Below are positions 52,404 through 62,103 of a stretch of 64,000 nucleotides of DNA, piece by piece. The stretch covers positions 1,860,001 to 1,924,000 of the forward strand of contig CAWKHA010000004.1 of assembly GCA_963849365.1 (NCBI GenBank), in the 5' to 3' direction. Position 1 is the stretch's first letter. The number at the start of each line of letters is the position of its first letter. This DNA comes from CAVQCJ01 sp963849365. GTDB taxonomy: Bacteria > Actinomycetota > Actinomycetes > Prado026. A program made the translations under genes and the position numbers. The notes under the pieces were generated by a model. The model saw nothing but the letters and a program-made list of their open reading frames with translations. It searched no databases and was not told the DNA's origin.

Positions 52404-52413
52404 CATCGTCCTC

Positions 52414-53145
52414 GTGACCGGTCCGGTGATCCTCCTGGTGGAGGACGACGCAGCCATCTCGGTGCCGCTCTCGCGCGCGCTGGAGGGGGAGGGCTACATC
52501 GTGCGGGCTGCGTCCGACGGTGCGCAGGCGCTCGACCTGTCCCTGGAGCCGCCGCCGCCCGACCTGGTGCTGCTCGACCTCGGACTGCCCGACCTGGACG
52601 GGGTCGAGGTCGCCCGCCGGCTGCGTGAACGGCTCCCGCAGGCGGTGGTCGTCATGCTGACCGCCCGCTCCGCCGAGGTCGATGTCGTGGTGGGGCTGGA
52701 CGCGGGGGCCGACGACTACGTCACCAAGCCGTTCGGGCTCGCCGAGCTGCTGGCCCGGATCCGCGCCCACCTGCGGCGCGGCGTCTCCGACGAGCGGGCC
52801 GCACCGCTGGAGCTGGCCGGGCTCGTGGTGGACCTCGCGGCGCGTCGCTGCACGGTGGACGGCACCGAGGTGCACCTGCGGCCGCGCGAGTTCGACCTCC
52901 TGGCCGAGCTGGTGCGCCGGGCCGGCGAGGCGGTCAGCCGTGACGAGCTGATGACGAACGTCTGGGACGCGCACTGGTACGGCTCGACCAAGACCCTGGA
53001 CATGCATGTCTCCGCCCTGCGTCGCAAGATCGCGGCGGCCGGCGGTGACGCCTCCCGGTTGACCACGTTGCGGGGCTTCGGCTACCGCTTCGAGACCGGT
53101 CCGCTGCCCGACCCGTCCGGCGCGTCCACGTCAGCGTCCACGTGA
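52414..53145 (+). CDS. OmpR-family response regulator
   Basis: A 243-residue regulator with receiver domain (LVEDDAAISVPLSRALEGEG; phosphorylation site D55 in LVLLDLGLPDLDG; the conserved lysine in VTKPFGLAELL) and an OmpR winged helix (VHLRPREFDLLAELVRRAGE, GDASRLTTLRGFGYRFETG). It is the cognate partner of the preceding kinase. The GTG of malQ overlaps its stop, so the kinase, regulator and amylomaltase are one transcription unit. Confidence 0.94.
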   Translation: MTGPVILLVEDDAAISVPLSRALEGEGYIVRAASDGAQALDLSLEPPPPDLVLLDLGLPDLDGVEVARRLRERLPQAVVVMLTARSAEVDVVVGLDAGADDYVTKPFGLAELLARIRAHLRRGVSDERAAPLELAGLVVDLAARRCTVDGTEVHLRPREFDLLAELVRRAGEAVSRDELMTNVWDAHWYGSTKTLDMHVSALRRKIAAAGGDASRLTTLRGFGYRFETGPLPDPSGASTSAST

Positions 53146-55289
53146 GCACGGGCACCGGGCAGGAGCTGCACCCGAACGTCCGCGAGCTGGCCAACGCGCT
53201 CGGCGTCGCGACCGAGTTCCGGGACTGGCAGGGCAGGCCGGTCCAGGTGCCGCCCTCGACGGTCGAGGCGGTCCTGGCCGCCCTCGGCGCGCAGGCGTCG
53301 ACGCCGGCGGCGGCTGCGCAGGCTCTGGCCCAGCGGCGGCTGGCGCGCTGGCGGCGGACGCTCCCGGCGTGCACGGTCGTGCGTGCCGGCGAGCCCGCCC
53401 GAGTGTGGGTGCACGTGCCGCACGGGCAACCCGCGCGGGCCTTCGTCCGACTCGAGGACGGCGGCGTGCGGACGGACCTGGTGCAGGTGGACCACTGGGT
53501 GCCGCCGCAGGACGTCGACGGAGCGATGGTCGGGGAGGCGACGTTCGCCCTCCCGGAGGACCTGCCGCTCGGCTGGCACACGCTCGTGGGCGGGTCGGCC
53601 GGCCCGGGCAGCCCGGAACCGGAGTCGGCCCCGCTGGTGGTGACACCGGCGCGGCTGGACCCGCCGCAGCCGCCCGGCGACCGGCTCTGGGGCTTCCTCA
53701 CCCAGCTGTACTCGCTGCGTTCGCGGCAGTCGTGGGGGGTCGGCGACCTGCGCGACCTGGCCGACCTCGCCACGTGGAGCGGCTACGAGCTGGGGGCCGG
53801 GTTCGTCCTGGTGAACCCGCTGCACGCGGGCGCGCCGTCGGTCCCGGTCGAACCCTCGCCGTACCTGCCGGCCACCCGCCGGTTCGCGAGCCCGTTGTAC
53901 CTGCGCATCCAGGACGTCCCCGAGGCCGCCTACCTGGAACCCGCGGCGCGGGCCGAGCTGGACCGGCTGGGCGCCGGGCTGAAGGGCGACGGCGCGGCCG
54001 GCCCCGGGCACCTGGACCGCGACGGCGCCTGGACGGCCCGGCGCGCTGCTCTGGCCCTGCTGGCCCAGGTCCCGCTGTCACCGGGCCGGGCCGCGGACCT
54101 CGCGGCGTTCCGCCGGCGGGAGGGCGGGTCGCTGGTGGACTTCGCGACCTGGTGCGCCCTGGTCGAGGACCTCGGCGTGCCGTGGCCGCAGTGGCCGCCC
54201 GGGCTGCAGGACCCGCGCAGCGCCGAGGTGTCGGAGCAGCGGCACAGGCTGGCCGATGCCGTCGAGCTGCACGTCCGGGCCCAGTGGTGGCTGGACGAAC
54301 AGCTGGCCACGGCGCAGCGGTCGGCGCTGGCGGCCGGCATGCCGGTCGGCGTCGTGCACGACCTCGCCGTCGGCGTGCACCGCGAGGGCTTCGACACCTG
54401 GGCGATGCGCTCGGTGCTGGCCGAGGACGTGTCCGTAGGGGCGCCGCCGGACAGCTTCAACCAGCAGGGCCAGACGTGGTCGCAGCCGCCGTGGCGGCCC
54501 GAGGCCCTCGCCGAGGCGGGCTACGCGCCTTACCGGGACATGCTGCGAGCAGTCCTGCGGCACGCCGGGGGGTTGCGCATCGACCACGTCCTGGGGCTGT
54601 TCCGGCTCTGGTGGGTACCCGCCGGCGTGGCCGCGGCCGACGGGACGTACGTCCGGTACGACCACGAGGCGCTGGTGGGGATCCTCGCGCTGGAGGCGCA
54701 CCGGGCGGGCGCGCTCGTCATCGGCGAGGACCTGGGCACCGTCGAGCCGTGGGTGCGCGACGTGCTGCGGGAGCGGGGGATCCTCGGCACCTCGGTGCTG
54801 TGGTTCGAGCGCGGGTCGTCGGGGGAGCCGTTGGCCCCCGAGCACTGGCGCCGGCTGTGCCTGGCGAGCGTCACGACGCACGACCTGCCGCCGACGGCCG
54901 GCTACCTGCGCGGGGAGCACCTGCGGATCCGGGCCGAGCTCGGGCTGCTGGTGCGGCCGGAGGCCGACGAGCGGGCTGTCGACCGGGCCGACCAGGACGC
55001 GTGGCAGGCCGCGCTGCGGGCCAGGGGACTGCTGCGCGACGGCGCCGACGAGCGGGAGACCGTCGAGGCGCTCTACCGGTACGCGGCGTCGACGCCGGCC
55101 CGCCTGCTCGGGGTGGCGCTGAGCGACGCGGTCGGCGACGTCCGGGCCCAGAACCAGCCGGGGACCAGCACCGAGTACCCCAACTGGAGGCTTCCACTCG
55201 CAGACGCCGAGGGCCGGCCCGTGCTGCTCGAGGATCTGGTGACCTCGGAGCGGGTCAGGTCGCTCGCGCGGTCGGTCTCGGCCGGCTGA
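53142..55289 (+). CDS. malQ: 4-alpha-glucanotransferase (amylomaltase)
   Basis: A GH77 enzyme of 715 residues that moves glucan segments between maltodextrins. The N-terminal extension of about 200 residues is usual for actinobacterial MalQ. Catalytic landmarks: LRIDHVLGLFRLWWVPAG (nucleophile aspartate), VIGEDLGTVEPWVRDVLRER (acid/base glutamate), and VTTHDLPPTAGYLRGEH (transition-state aspartate). The GTG overlaps the response-regulator stop by four bases. Regulation by the adjacent two-component system is possible but inferred. Confidence 0.95.
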   Translation: MSTGTGQELHPNVRELANALGVATEFRDWQGRPVQVPPSTVEAVLAALGAQASTPAAAAQALAQRRLARWRRTLPACTVVRAGEPARVWVHVPHGQPARAFVRLEDGGVRTDLVQVDHWVPPQDVDGAMVGEATFALPEDLPLGWHTLVGGSAGPGSPEPESAPLVVTPARLDPPQPPGDRLWGFLTQLYSLRSRQSWGVGDLRDLADLATWSGYELGAGFVLVNPLHAGAPSVPVEPSPYLPATRRFASPLYLRIQDVPEAAYLEPAARAELDRLGAGLKGDGAAGPGHLDRDGAWTARRAALALLAQVPLSPGRAADLAAFRRREGGSLVDFATWCALVEDLGVPWPQWPPGLQDPRSAEVSEQRHRLADAVELHVRAQWWLDEQLATAQRSALAAGMPVGVVHDLAVGVHREGFDTWAMRSVLAEDVSVGAPPDSFNQQGQTWSQPPWRPEALAEAGYAPYRDMLRAVLRHAGGLRIDHVLGLFRLWWVPAGVAAADGTYVRYDHEALVGILALEAHRAGALVIGEDLGTVEPWVRDVLRERGILGTSVLWFERGSSGEPLAPEHWRRLCLASVTTHDLPPTAGYLRGEHLRIRAELGLLVRPEADERAVDRADQDAWQAALRARGLLRDGADERETVEALYRYAASTPARLLGVALSDAVGDVRAQNQPGTSTEYPNWRLPLADAEGRPVLLEDLVTSERVRSLARSVSAG

Positions 55290-55325
55290 CGGCCGCCCCC
55301 GGCCGGTTCGGATACCGTGACCGGC

Positions 55326-55691
55326 GTGAGGAACTCCGTTCGCGCCCTCGTCGTCCTGTCGTCCGTTCCGCTGACCGCGCTGCTGGCCGTGCCGGCGCTC
55401 GCCGCCGTGCCGGACACCGCCTACGACTCGGGTCCCGGCCTGACCGTCACCGAGACGCTCGGCATCTTCGTCGGGATCCCGCTGCTCGTCATCGGCGTCA
55501 TCTACGCCCTCGTCTACGGCCTCACCGGCCGGCGCGGGCCGAGGTACCCGGCCGGGCAGCCCTGGACCGCGGAGCCGCAGTGGTTCGGCGAGCGGCCGGA
55601 CGGCGCGCAGGCCCAGGTCGAGGCCGGCGCTCCGGTCGACGCCGGCCAGGGCCGGGTCGAGGGTGAGGGCGGCGCACGTGGTCAGTGGTGA
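55326..55691 (+). CDS. hypothetical exported membrane protein
   Basis: A 121-residue protein with a signal peptide (ALVVLSSVPLTALLAVPALA), one internal helix (GIFVGIPLLVIGVIYALVYG) and a polar G/E/A-rich tail. No family recognised. A GTG at 55317 is an alternative start. It overlaps the following gene by 29 bases. It may pair with DUF5130 and PepN only by position. Confidence 0.7.
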   Translation: MRNSVRALVVLSSVPLTALLAVPALAAVPDTAYDSGPGLTVTETLGIFVGIPLLVIGVIYALVYGLTGRRGPRYPAGQPWTAEPQWFGERPDGAQAQVEAGAPVDAGQGRVEGEGGARGQW

Positions 55692-56073
55692 CGACGTCTT
55701 CACCGACAAGGAACGCGAGGACATCCGGCGCGCGCTGGCGATCGCGGAGGGCGACACTGACCTGCACTTCTCGGTGTACGTCGGTGCGCTCGACGGCGAC
55801 GCCCCGCGCCGTGAGGCCGCGGCGCTGCACGCCGCCCTGCCCCACCGCGAGCGGTCCGTCCTGGCCGCGGTCGACCCGGGGACCCGGCGCGTCGAGATCG
55901 TGACGGGTGCGGTGTCCCGCCGGTGGCTGGACGACCGGTCGTGCGGCCTGGCCGTGCTGTCGATGACGGCGTCGTTCTCGGCCGGGGACCTCGCCGGCGG
56001 CGTGGTCAACGGCCTGCGCACCCTGGCCGAGCACGCCAGGCACCCGCGCGTCCTGCACCTCGACGAGCCCTGA
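55663..56073 (+). CDS. DUF5130 protein
   Basis: The 136 residues match the actinobacterial DUF5130 family that neighbours pepN: DVFTDKEREDIRRALAIAEG, HFSVYVGALDGDAPRREAAA and ERSVLAAVDPGTRRVEIVTG. This resembles a TPM-type phosphatase core without its membrane anchor. The function is unknown. GTG at 55678 is an alternative start that reduces the overlap with the preceding gene. It is convergent with pepN. Confidence 0.8.
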   Translation: MRAAHVVSGDDVFTDKEREDIRRALAIAEGDTDLHFSVYVGALDGDAPRREAAALHAALPHRERSVLAAVDPGTRRVEIVTGAVSRRWLDDRSCGLAVLSMTASFSAGDLAGGVVNGLRTLAEHARHPRVLHLDEP

Positions 56074-56098
56074 CCCCGGACCGGGACGGGCTGCCGGG

Positions 56099-58645
56099 TC
56101 AGCCGGCGTCGCAGGCCTGGCAGCGCAGCGCCCGCTGGATGCCGTCCCTTCCCTCCGACAGCAGCCGCGCCAGCGGCGCGACCGGGTGCTCGCGCTCGAG
56201 GTAGGCGTCGGTCCGCTCCGCGACGTCGGCGTCGACGATCAGAGCCGGGTACAGGCCGATCACGATGTTCGCCGCCATCTCGCTGGTCCGCTGGTCCCAC
56301 ACCGGGCCGACGCAGTCGAAGTAGCGCTCGACGTACGGCCGCAGCAGCTCGCGCTGGTCGGGGTCCTGGAACCCGGCGATGGTCGCGGTCTGCAGGGCGT
56401 TCGGCAGTCCGTCGGACTCGACGACGGCGGCCCAGGCCTCCTGCTTCGCCTGCACGGTCGGGCGGGACGCCCGCGCCGTCGCTGCGTGCCGCTGGCCGGA
56501 CGCGGTGTTGTCCCGGCCCATCTCGGCGTCGATCGCCTCGTCACCGCGCACGCCGGTCGAGACGAGGCGGCGCAGCAGCGACCAGCGCAGGTCGGTGTCG
56601 ATGTCCAGCCCGTCCAGGGTCTCACTGCCGTCCAGCAGCCCGGCCAGCAGGTCCAGGTCGGCGCGGTCCGACGCGACGCCGGCGAAGGCCCGGACCAGGG
56701 CGAGCTGGTGGTCGCTCCCGGCCTCGGCCGACTCCGCGAGCCCGCGCATCGCGGCGGCCAGCTCGGCCTTGGCCCGGGCTCGGTGGGCGGGATCGACGTA
56801 CAGGTCCACGGTCGAAGCCGCCTGCCGCAGCACCGACTGCACCGTGATGATGTCGCTCTCGCCCGCGACGCCGTTGCAGACCAGCTGGACGAAGTCCCGG
56901 CCGCGCATCTCGGCGTCGCGCGTCATGTCCCACGCCGCGCTCCAGCACAGGGCGCGGGCCAGCGAGTTGTCCAGGTCCGAGAGCGAGGAGGACAGCGTCG
57001 CCAGCGAGCGCTCGTCCAGGCGGATCTTCGCGAACGTCAGGTCGTCGTCGTTGAGCAGCAGGAGGTCCGGCTGCGCCTCGCCGACCAGCGCCGGCACCTC
57101 GGTCACCGGTCCGACCACGTCGGTCTCGACGCGGCGGCGGCGGACCAGCCCGCCCGGCCCGCGGTCGTACAGGCCAACGGCGATCCGGTGCGAACGCAGC
57201 GTCGGCTGGTCGTCCGGTGCCTCCTGCCCGACGTTGAAGGAGGCGTACCGGCCGTCGGCGTCCAGCTCGAACGACGGGCGGAGCGTGTTGCACCCCGCCG
57301 TCTGCAGCCACTCCTTCGACCACTCCGCCAGATCGCGACCGGACGTGACCTCCAGCTCGACGAGCAGGTCGGCGAGCTTGGTGTTCGACCACGCGTACTT
57401 GTCGAAGTAGGTCCGGACGCCGGCCATGAAGTGGTCCAGGCCGACCCAGGCGACCAGCTGGCGCAGCACCGCCGCGCCCTTGGCGTACGTGATGCCGTCG
57501 AAGTTGGTCTTGGCCGTCTCCAGGTCCGGCGCGTCGGCCGCGATCGGGTGCGTGGAGGGGAGCTGGTCCTGCCGGTATCCCCAGGCCTTGCGGCTGGTGG
57601 CGAAACCGGTCCAGGCGTCGGTGAACCGGGTCGCGGACGCCGCCGAGTGGTAGGCCATGAACTCCGCGAACGACTCGTTCAGCCACAGGTCGTCCCACCA
57701 GCGCATGGTGACCAGGTCGCCGAACCACATGTGCGCCATCTCGTGCAGGATCGTGTTGGCCCGCGCGTCCCTGGCCGCCTGCGTCACCTTGGACCGGAAG
57801 ACGTAGTCCTCCAGGAACGTCACGCAGCCGGCGTTCTCCATGGCCCCGGCGTTGAACTCGGGCACGAACAGCTGGTCGTACTTGGTGAACGGGTACGGCC
57901 GGCCGAACTGCTCCTCGAAGAACCCGAAGCCCTGCTTGGTGATCTGCAGGATCTCGTCGGCGTCGAGGTACTGGGCGAGCGAGGCGCGGCAGTACAGCCC
58001 GAGCGGGATCGTCCCGCCGCCGGGGCGCTCCCACCGGTCGCGGACCACGGCGTACGGGCCGGCGACGAACGCCGTGATGTACGTGGACATCCGCGGCGTG
58101 GTCGCGAACCTCGTGACGGCTCGGCCGTCGCCGAGCGGCTCGGGGTCGCCGGCCGGCTCGTTCGAGACCACCTGCCAGCCCTGCGGCGTGGTGACCGCGA
58201 ACGTGAACGTGGCCTTCAGGTCGGGCTGGTCGAAGCAGGCGAACGCCCGCTTGGCGTCCGCCGGCTCGAACTGCGTGTAGAGGTAGACCGCGTCGTCGAC
58301 CGGGTCGACGAAGCGGTGCATGCCCTCCCCGGTCCGCGAGTACGGGCACCGGGTGACCACGCGCAGCTCGTTGTCGGACGCGAGCCCGTCGAGCCGGATC
58401 CGGTTGCCCTCGACGACGGCGGCCGGGTCGAGCGGGCGGCCGTTCAGCTCGACCGACTCGACCGACGCGGCGATCAGGTCCGCGAACGTGGTCGCCCCGG
58501 GCTCGGAGCAGGCGAACCGCACCACGGTGGTGGAGGAGAACTCGCTCTCCCCGACGGTCAGGTCCAGGGCCACGTCGTAGCCGCCCACGGTCAGCAGCCG
58601 GGCGCGCTCGGCAGCCTCGGTCCTGGTCAGGTTGTTGCCGCTCAC
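56099..58645 (-). CDS. pepN: aminopeptidase N (M1 metallopeptidase)
   Basis: Removes N-terminal amino acids from peptides in the cytosol. The 848 residues contain the exopeptidase motif NAGAMENAG (about residue 267) and the zinc site HEMAHMWFGDL with the downstream glutamate in WLNESFAEFMAYH. The length and the ERAP1-like C-terminal domain are those of actinobacterial PepN. There is no signal peptide. The ATG starts MSGNNLTRTEAAERARLL, the usual lead-in. It is divergent from a hemerythrin-like gene. Confidence 0.96.
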   Translation of the reverse strand: MSGNNLTRTEAAERARLLTVGGYDVALDLTVGESEFSSTTVVRFACSEPGATTFADLIAASVESVELNGRPLDPAAVVEGNRIRLDGLASDNELRVVTRCPYSRTGEGMHRFVDPVDDAVYLYTQFEPADAKRAFACFDQPDLKATFTFAVTTPQGWQVVSNEPAGDPEPLGDGRAVTRFATTPRMSTYITAFVAGPYAVVRDRWERPGGGTIPLGLYCRASLAQYLDADEILQITKQGFGFFEEQFGRPYPFTKYDQLFVPEFNAGAMENAGCVTFLEDYVFRSKVTQAARDARANTILHEMAHMWFGDLVTMRWWDDLWLNESFAEFMAYHSAASATRFTDAWTGFATSRKAWGYRQDQLPSTHPIAADAPDLETAKTNFDGITYAKGAAVLRQLVAWVGLDHFMAGVRTYFDKYAWSNTKLADLLVELEVTSGRDLAEWSKEWLQTAGCNTLRPSFELDADGRYASFNVGQEAPDDQPTLRSHRIAVGLYDRGPGGLVRRRRVETDVVGPVTEVPALVGEAQPDLLLLNDDDLTFAKIRLDERSLATLSSSLSDLDNSLARALCWSAAWDMTRDAEMRGRDFVQLVCNGVAGESDIITVQSVLRQAASTVDLYVDPAHRARAKAELAAAMRGLAESAEAGSDHQLALVRAFAGVASDRADLDLLAGLLDGSETLDGLDIDTDLRWSLLRRLVSTGVRGDEAIDAEMGRDNTASGQRHAATARASRPTVQAKQEAWAAVVESDGLPNALQTATIAGFQDPDQRELLRPYVERYFDCVGPVWDQRTSEMAANIVIGLYPALIVDADVAERTDAYLEREHPVAPLARLLSEGRDGIQRALRCQACDAG

Positions 58646-58854
58646 AGGTCGGTCTCCTCGTCGCTCGCTCCGGCACCGCCCCCGTGCCGCCGGCCGGGTG
58701 GGCGCCGACGACGTCGCGGGACACCGCCGCCCCTTCGCGTCGGACCACGGTAACGGAACCCGCCGGGTCCCCGGGTCCGTCCCGGCGCGCCCCGCCGCCC
58801 GTGGGGGCGACCCGGGGGCGGCCGCCGCAGACCTCTCTGGCAGGGTTTGCGACC

Positions 58855-59493
58855 GTGTCCTCCGACTTCGGCGCGATGTTCGCCGTCCACGACGCCGTCC
58901 GCCGTGACCTGGCCCGCACCGTGTCGCTGACCGGCGGCACCGCTCCGGTCCGGCCCGAGCGCGCCGACGCGCTGCGGGCGCGGTGGGCGCTGCTGTCCGG
59001 CGTGGTGGACGCGCACGAGCGGGCGGAGCACGCGGTCCTCTGGCCCCGGTTGCGCGCGGTCCTCCCGGCCGAGGAGAGCGGGCCGCTGGACGTCGCCGAC
59101 GAGCAGCAGGAGGGGCTGTTCGCGGCGATCGCGGTCGCCACCGAGCGGTTCGCCGTGGCCGACGCCTTCACCACCCGCGCCCGCCGCGAGGAGCTGGCGT
59201 CGGCCGCCGAGCGGGCCGCGGTGCTGGCGGACCACCACTTCGGGCTCGAGGAGCGGCGGCTGCTGCCGCTGGTCGCGGCGTGGCTGGACCCGTCCGACTG
59301 GGCGGCGTTCGTAGGCGCGTGGTCGGCCGACCCCGGACCCGGCGGCCCGGCGCACGTTCTCCCGTTCCTGCTCGACGGGGCGCACCCCGAGCGAGCCGCC
59401 GCCGTGCTGGGCGGGCTCGACGAGACCCAGCGCGCGGCGTACGCGGAGCAGTGGCGGCCGGCCTACAAGGCGAGCACGGCCGGGCTCTGGTAG
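58855..59493 (+). CDS. hemerythrin HHE-domain protein
   Basis: The 212 residues contain the four-helix HHE pattern: FAVHDAVRRDLARTV, VVDAHERAEHAVLWPRL, DEQQEGLFAAI and ADHHFGLEERRLLPLV, supplying H/E ligands for a di-iron centre. Such proteins bind oxygen or sense oxidative and nitrosative stress. It starts at GTG 58855; no good ribosome site is seen. The C-terminal part (DPSDWAAFVGAW) is an extra domain found in actinobacterial relatives. Confidence 0.85.
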   Translation: MSSDFGAMFAVHDAVRRDLARTVSLTGGTAPVRPERADALRARWALLSGVVDAHERAEHAVLWPRLRAVLPAEESGPLDVADEQQEGLFAAIAVATERFAVADAFTTRARREELASAAERAAVLADHHFGLEERRLLPLVAAWLDPSDWAAFVGAWSADPGPGGPAHVLPFLLDGAHPERAAAVLGGLDETQRAAYAEQWRPAYKASTAGLW

Positions 59494-59606
59494 TCCGGCG
59501 GGGTCACCCTGTGCGGTCGCCCGACGACATCACCGGGACGGCCCGTACGGGCAGCGGAGTCACCCGACCACCCTGCCGGCGGCACCGGCCGCGCCCGGCC
59601 GCGGCG

Positions 59607-59612
59607 TACGCT
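59607..59612 (+). promoter_or_regulatory. -10 box TACGCT of a probable leaderless promoter
   Basis: TACGCT ends 6 bases before the GTG at 59619; no ribosome site precedes that GTG. Confidence 0.5.
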
Positions 59613-59618
59613 CACGCC

Positions 59619-60029
59619 GTGTCCGAACGATTCCTCGAGCTCGCCCGGCAGCCGGACGGCTCGTTCTCGGCCACGTTCGCCGACGACCGTCCCGCCGAGA
59701 GCGTCCGGAGCTGGGCGGACATCCGCCGCCTGCGCCACCGGCACCGGCTCACCGACCATTGGACCGGCGACGACCGCGAGGCGTTCATCGTGCAGTTCGG
59801 CCATCCGTACGACGACTGGTGGAGCGGCCTCCCCGCAGACATCCGGCAAGCCCTCATGGCAGACCCGGACGGGCCGGTCCCTGCCGCGTGCGCGGAACGG
59901 CTCAAGCGCTCGCTGCGGGACGAGCCGGGGCGCGACGGCCTGCGCGTCGAGGGGTCGTACCTCACCCCTGCGGTCCGCGCGTACATCGCCGGGAAGGCGG
60001 CCGCGCGCGGGCCCGGAGAAGGGGCGTGA
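59619..60029 (+). CDS. hypothetical protein
   Basis: A 136-residue basic/acidic soluble protein not assigned to a family. It has tryptophan-rich short segments (SWADIRRLRHRHRLTDHWTG; FGHPYDDWWSGLPADIRQAL) and an alanine/arginine-rich end. No signal or membrane helix. The leaderless-type -10 and the composition support a real gene. Confidence 0.6.
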   Translation: MSERFLELARQPDGSFSATFADDRPAESVRSWADIRRLRHRHRLTDHWTGDDREAFIVQFGHPYDDWWSGLPADIRQALMADPDGPVPAACAERLKRSLRDEPGRDGLRVEGSYLTPAVRAYIAGKAAARGPGEGA

Positions 60030-60056
60030 CCCGACCGCCGCGGGCCGGACTCCTGC

Positions 60057-60737
60057 TCACGCGCGGATGGCCGGGGTGCCCGGTGCAGCGTCGGTCGGGT
60101 AGACGAGGGCGCTACCGGACCGGATCCGCGTCGCCGTCCAGGCTGCGGCCAGAGCGTCGAGCGCATCGTCGACGCGAGCTCCGGACGGCGCTGCCGCAAC
60201 CGCCGCCCGCACGTCGATCCAGCCGGTGAGCGCGTCGAACCGTTCGCGCAGGCCCTCCTCGCCGTGCTTGGACGCCAGCACCCGGCCGGCCAGTGCCGCG
60301 AAGGACAGGTCGGGGTGCACCTCGAACACGCGCGGGTCGGGCAGGCACGCGTCGACCTCGAGCACCGCCGACCGCAGGCCGTACGTCTGCGCGGACACCC
60401 CCGGCTCGCCGCGGCCGCGCAGCAGGTCGTTGGCCGTGGCTAGGTCGGGTGCCTCGAAGGCGTAGCGCGGCGGAACCAGGAACAGCCGCGCGGCGGCGGC
60501 GCCGAGCGAACGCCGGCCGGCCAGGTCGCACCCGCGCCGCCCGGCGCCGGGGAAGCCGACCGGTATGTCCACGGCGACGACCTCGTCGGTACCGTCGCCG
60601 CTGTCGACCACCGCGGCGAAACGGCCGAGCGCCCAGCCGTCGAGGGTCGCCGAACGCTCGTCGCCCCGGACGCGTGCGGCGACCCACGCACCGCGGCAGC
60701 CGTCCACGCCGATCACGGGCCGACCCGGTGCAGCCAC
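60057..60737 (-). CDS. DUF429 (RNase H-like) protein
   Basis: A 226-residue DUF429 protein, predicted RNase H-like fold: VIGVDGCRGAWVAARVRGDE provides the first acidic strand, VVAVDIPVGFPGAGRRGCDL the second acidic centre, and VFEVHPDLSFAAL the third. Some relatives are predicted nucleases; activity is unproven. It follows the Eis gene by 10 bases on the same strand and may be cotranscribed. Confidence 0.88.
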   Translation of the reverse strand: MAAPGRPVIGVDGCRGAWVAARVRGDERSATLDGWALGRFAAVVDSGDGTDEVVAVDIPVGFPGAGRRGCDLAGRRSLGAAAARLFLVPPRYAFEAPDLATANDLLRGRGEPGVSAQTYGLRSAVLEVDACLPDPRVFEVHPDLSFAALAGRVLASKHGEEGLRERFDALTGWIDVRAAVAAAPSGARVDDALDALAAAWTATRIRSGSALVYPTDAAPGTPAIRA

Positions 60738-60747
60738 CGGCCGCCGG

Positions 60748-61980
60748 TCAGAACCCGGCAGGGCAGAACGGCGCCGGCTCGAACCGCATGGCCGCCGACA
60801 ACCCCGCGACCGCCCCGACGCTGTGCTCGAGTACGAGACCGGCGGCGGCCCGCGCGACGAGCGAGCCGGCCCCCAGGTAGGCGGCCCCGAGCTCGCGTAC
60901 GTCCAGGGTGATGTCGGGCTCGAGCTCTGTGCGCTCGACCGTCGCGTCGGCGGGTCCCAGGGCGAGCCGCCAGGACCCGGCGTTCCACGGGCAGCCGGAG
61001 TCGGTCACCTCGAGCACGCCCGACCACGACCCGACGTAGTCGCGCGCGAGCAGCGCGGCCGGCAGGTCGACCAGGCGCAGGTACAGCGCGTCGAGCAGCT
61101 CGGGGCGGGCCCGCCGCAGGTCGCGCAGCTGGTGCAGCAGCGCGTCGTCGGGTGCCAGCCGCCGTACGGACACCGAACCGACCAGGTCGAACGACAGCAG
61201 CGTGCGCCACAGCAGGCCGCTGGCAGCGGCGTCCGCGGACAGCGCCTCCCGCACCTCGACCTCGTTCTCGGCCGACCCGGATGCCCAGTTCTCCTTGGCG
61301 GTGAACAGGGCGTAGGCGCGGGCGCCGCCGGAGTCGCCGACGACCAGGGCTCTCAGCTCGCTCGCGCCCTTGCGGTGGGCGGGCTCGTCGTCGATGCAGC
61401 GCTCCCACCAGAGCTTGTCCCGCGCGGGCACGCCCGCCCGCACGGCGCGTACGGCCTCGTACACCGTGGCCATCGACTCGACCGCCTCGGGGGCCGTGCG
61501 GATGGTCGCGCTCAGCCCGGCGTCGAGCGGGGCGTCCAGCCCGCCGTCCCCGCGCCGCACAGTCAGCGCCACCTGCGTGCTCGCGGAGCCGTAGCCGAAC
61601 CGTCCGTAGATGCCCGGCTCGGAGGCGAAGAGCGCGGCCAGCGGCTCGCCGCGGGCGTGCACCTCGGCCAGCTGAGCGGCCATCAGCGCCCGCAGGACGC
61701 CGCGACGCCGCAGCGTCGGCACCACGCCCACCCAGGTCACGCCGGCGAACGGCAGCTCGCCGCCGGGCACCGACATGCGCATCGAGTAGGCGGACGTGAT
61801 GCCGGCCGGCTCGCCGTCCACAGTCGCCAGCAGCGTCCGGTCCAGCTCGAAGACGGCCATCTCGGCGGTGATCGACGGATCGCCCTCGTACGTGTATCCG
61901 AACGCCAGCTCGTCGATCCGCAGGATCGTCGGCCAGTCGTCCTCGGTGCACGTGCGCACCGTCAGATCGGAAGCCTGCAC
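60748..61980 (-). CDS. Eis-type GNAT acetyltransferase
   Basis: A 410-residue Eis-like protein: N-terminal GNAT domain with VTWVGVVPTLRRRGVLRALM (acetyl-CoA P-loop RRRGVL), a second degenerate GNAT domain, and an SCP2-like C-terminal domain ending with the free carboxylate (FEPAPFCPAGF), which acts as catalytic base in Eis proteins. Eis enzymes acetylate amines at several positions, including aminoglycosides. The substrate here is unknown. Start GTG 61980 follows AGGAAGG. Confidence 0.88.
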   Translation of the reverse strand: MQASDLTVRTCTEDDWPTILRIDELAFGYTYEGDPSITAEMAVFELDRTLLATVDGEPAGITSAYSMRMSVPGGELPFAGVTWVGVVPTLRRRGVLRALMAAQLAEVHARGEPLAALFASEPGIYGRFGYGSASTQVALTVRRGDGGLDAPLDAGLSATIRTAPEAVESMATVYEAVRAVRAGVPARDKLWWERCIDDEPAHRKGASELRALVVGDSGGARAYALFTAKENWASGSAENEVEVREALSADAAASGLLWRTLLSFDLVGSVSVRRLAPDDALLHQLRDLRRARPELLDALYLRLVDLPAALLARDYVGSWSGVLEVTDSGCPWNAGSWRLALGPADATVERTELEPDITLDVRELGAAYLGAGSLVARAAAGLVLEHSVGAVAGLSAAMRFEPAPFCPAGF

Positions 61981-62090
61981 GCGGCCTTCCTACCGGACGA
62001 CCGACCCCGGGTCGAACGGGTTTGCACCCGCACGGGTGACTTGCGCCCACCCGGGCGCGCGAACCGGTCACCGTCCGAGGTCGTCGCCGG

Positions 62091-62096
62091 TAATGT
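62091..62096 (+). promoter_or_regulatory. -10 box TAATGT of a probable leaderless promoter
   Basis: TAATGT is followed by 7 bases and the ATG at 62104. No ribosome site precedes that ATG, so the phosphatase message is probably leaderless. Confidence 0.5.
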
Positions 62097-62103
62097 CGCG
62101 CCG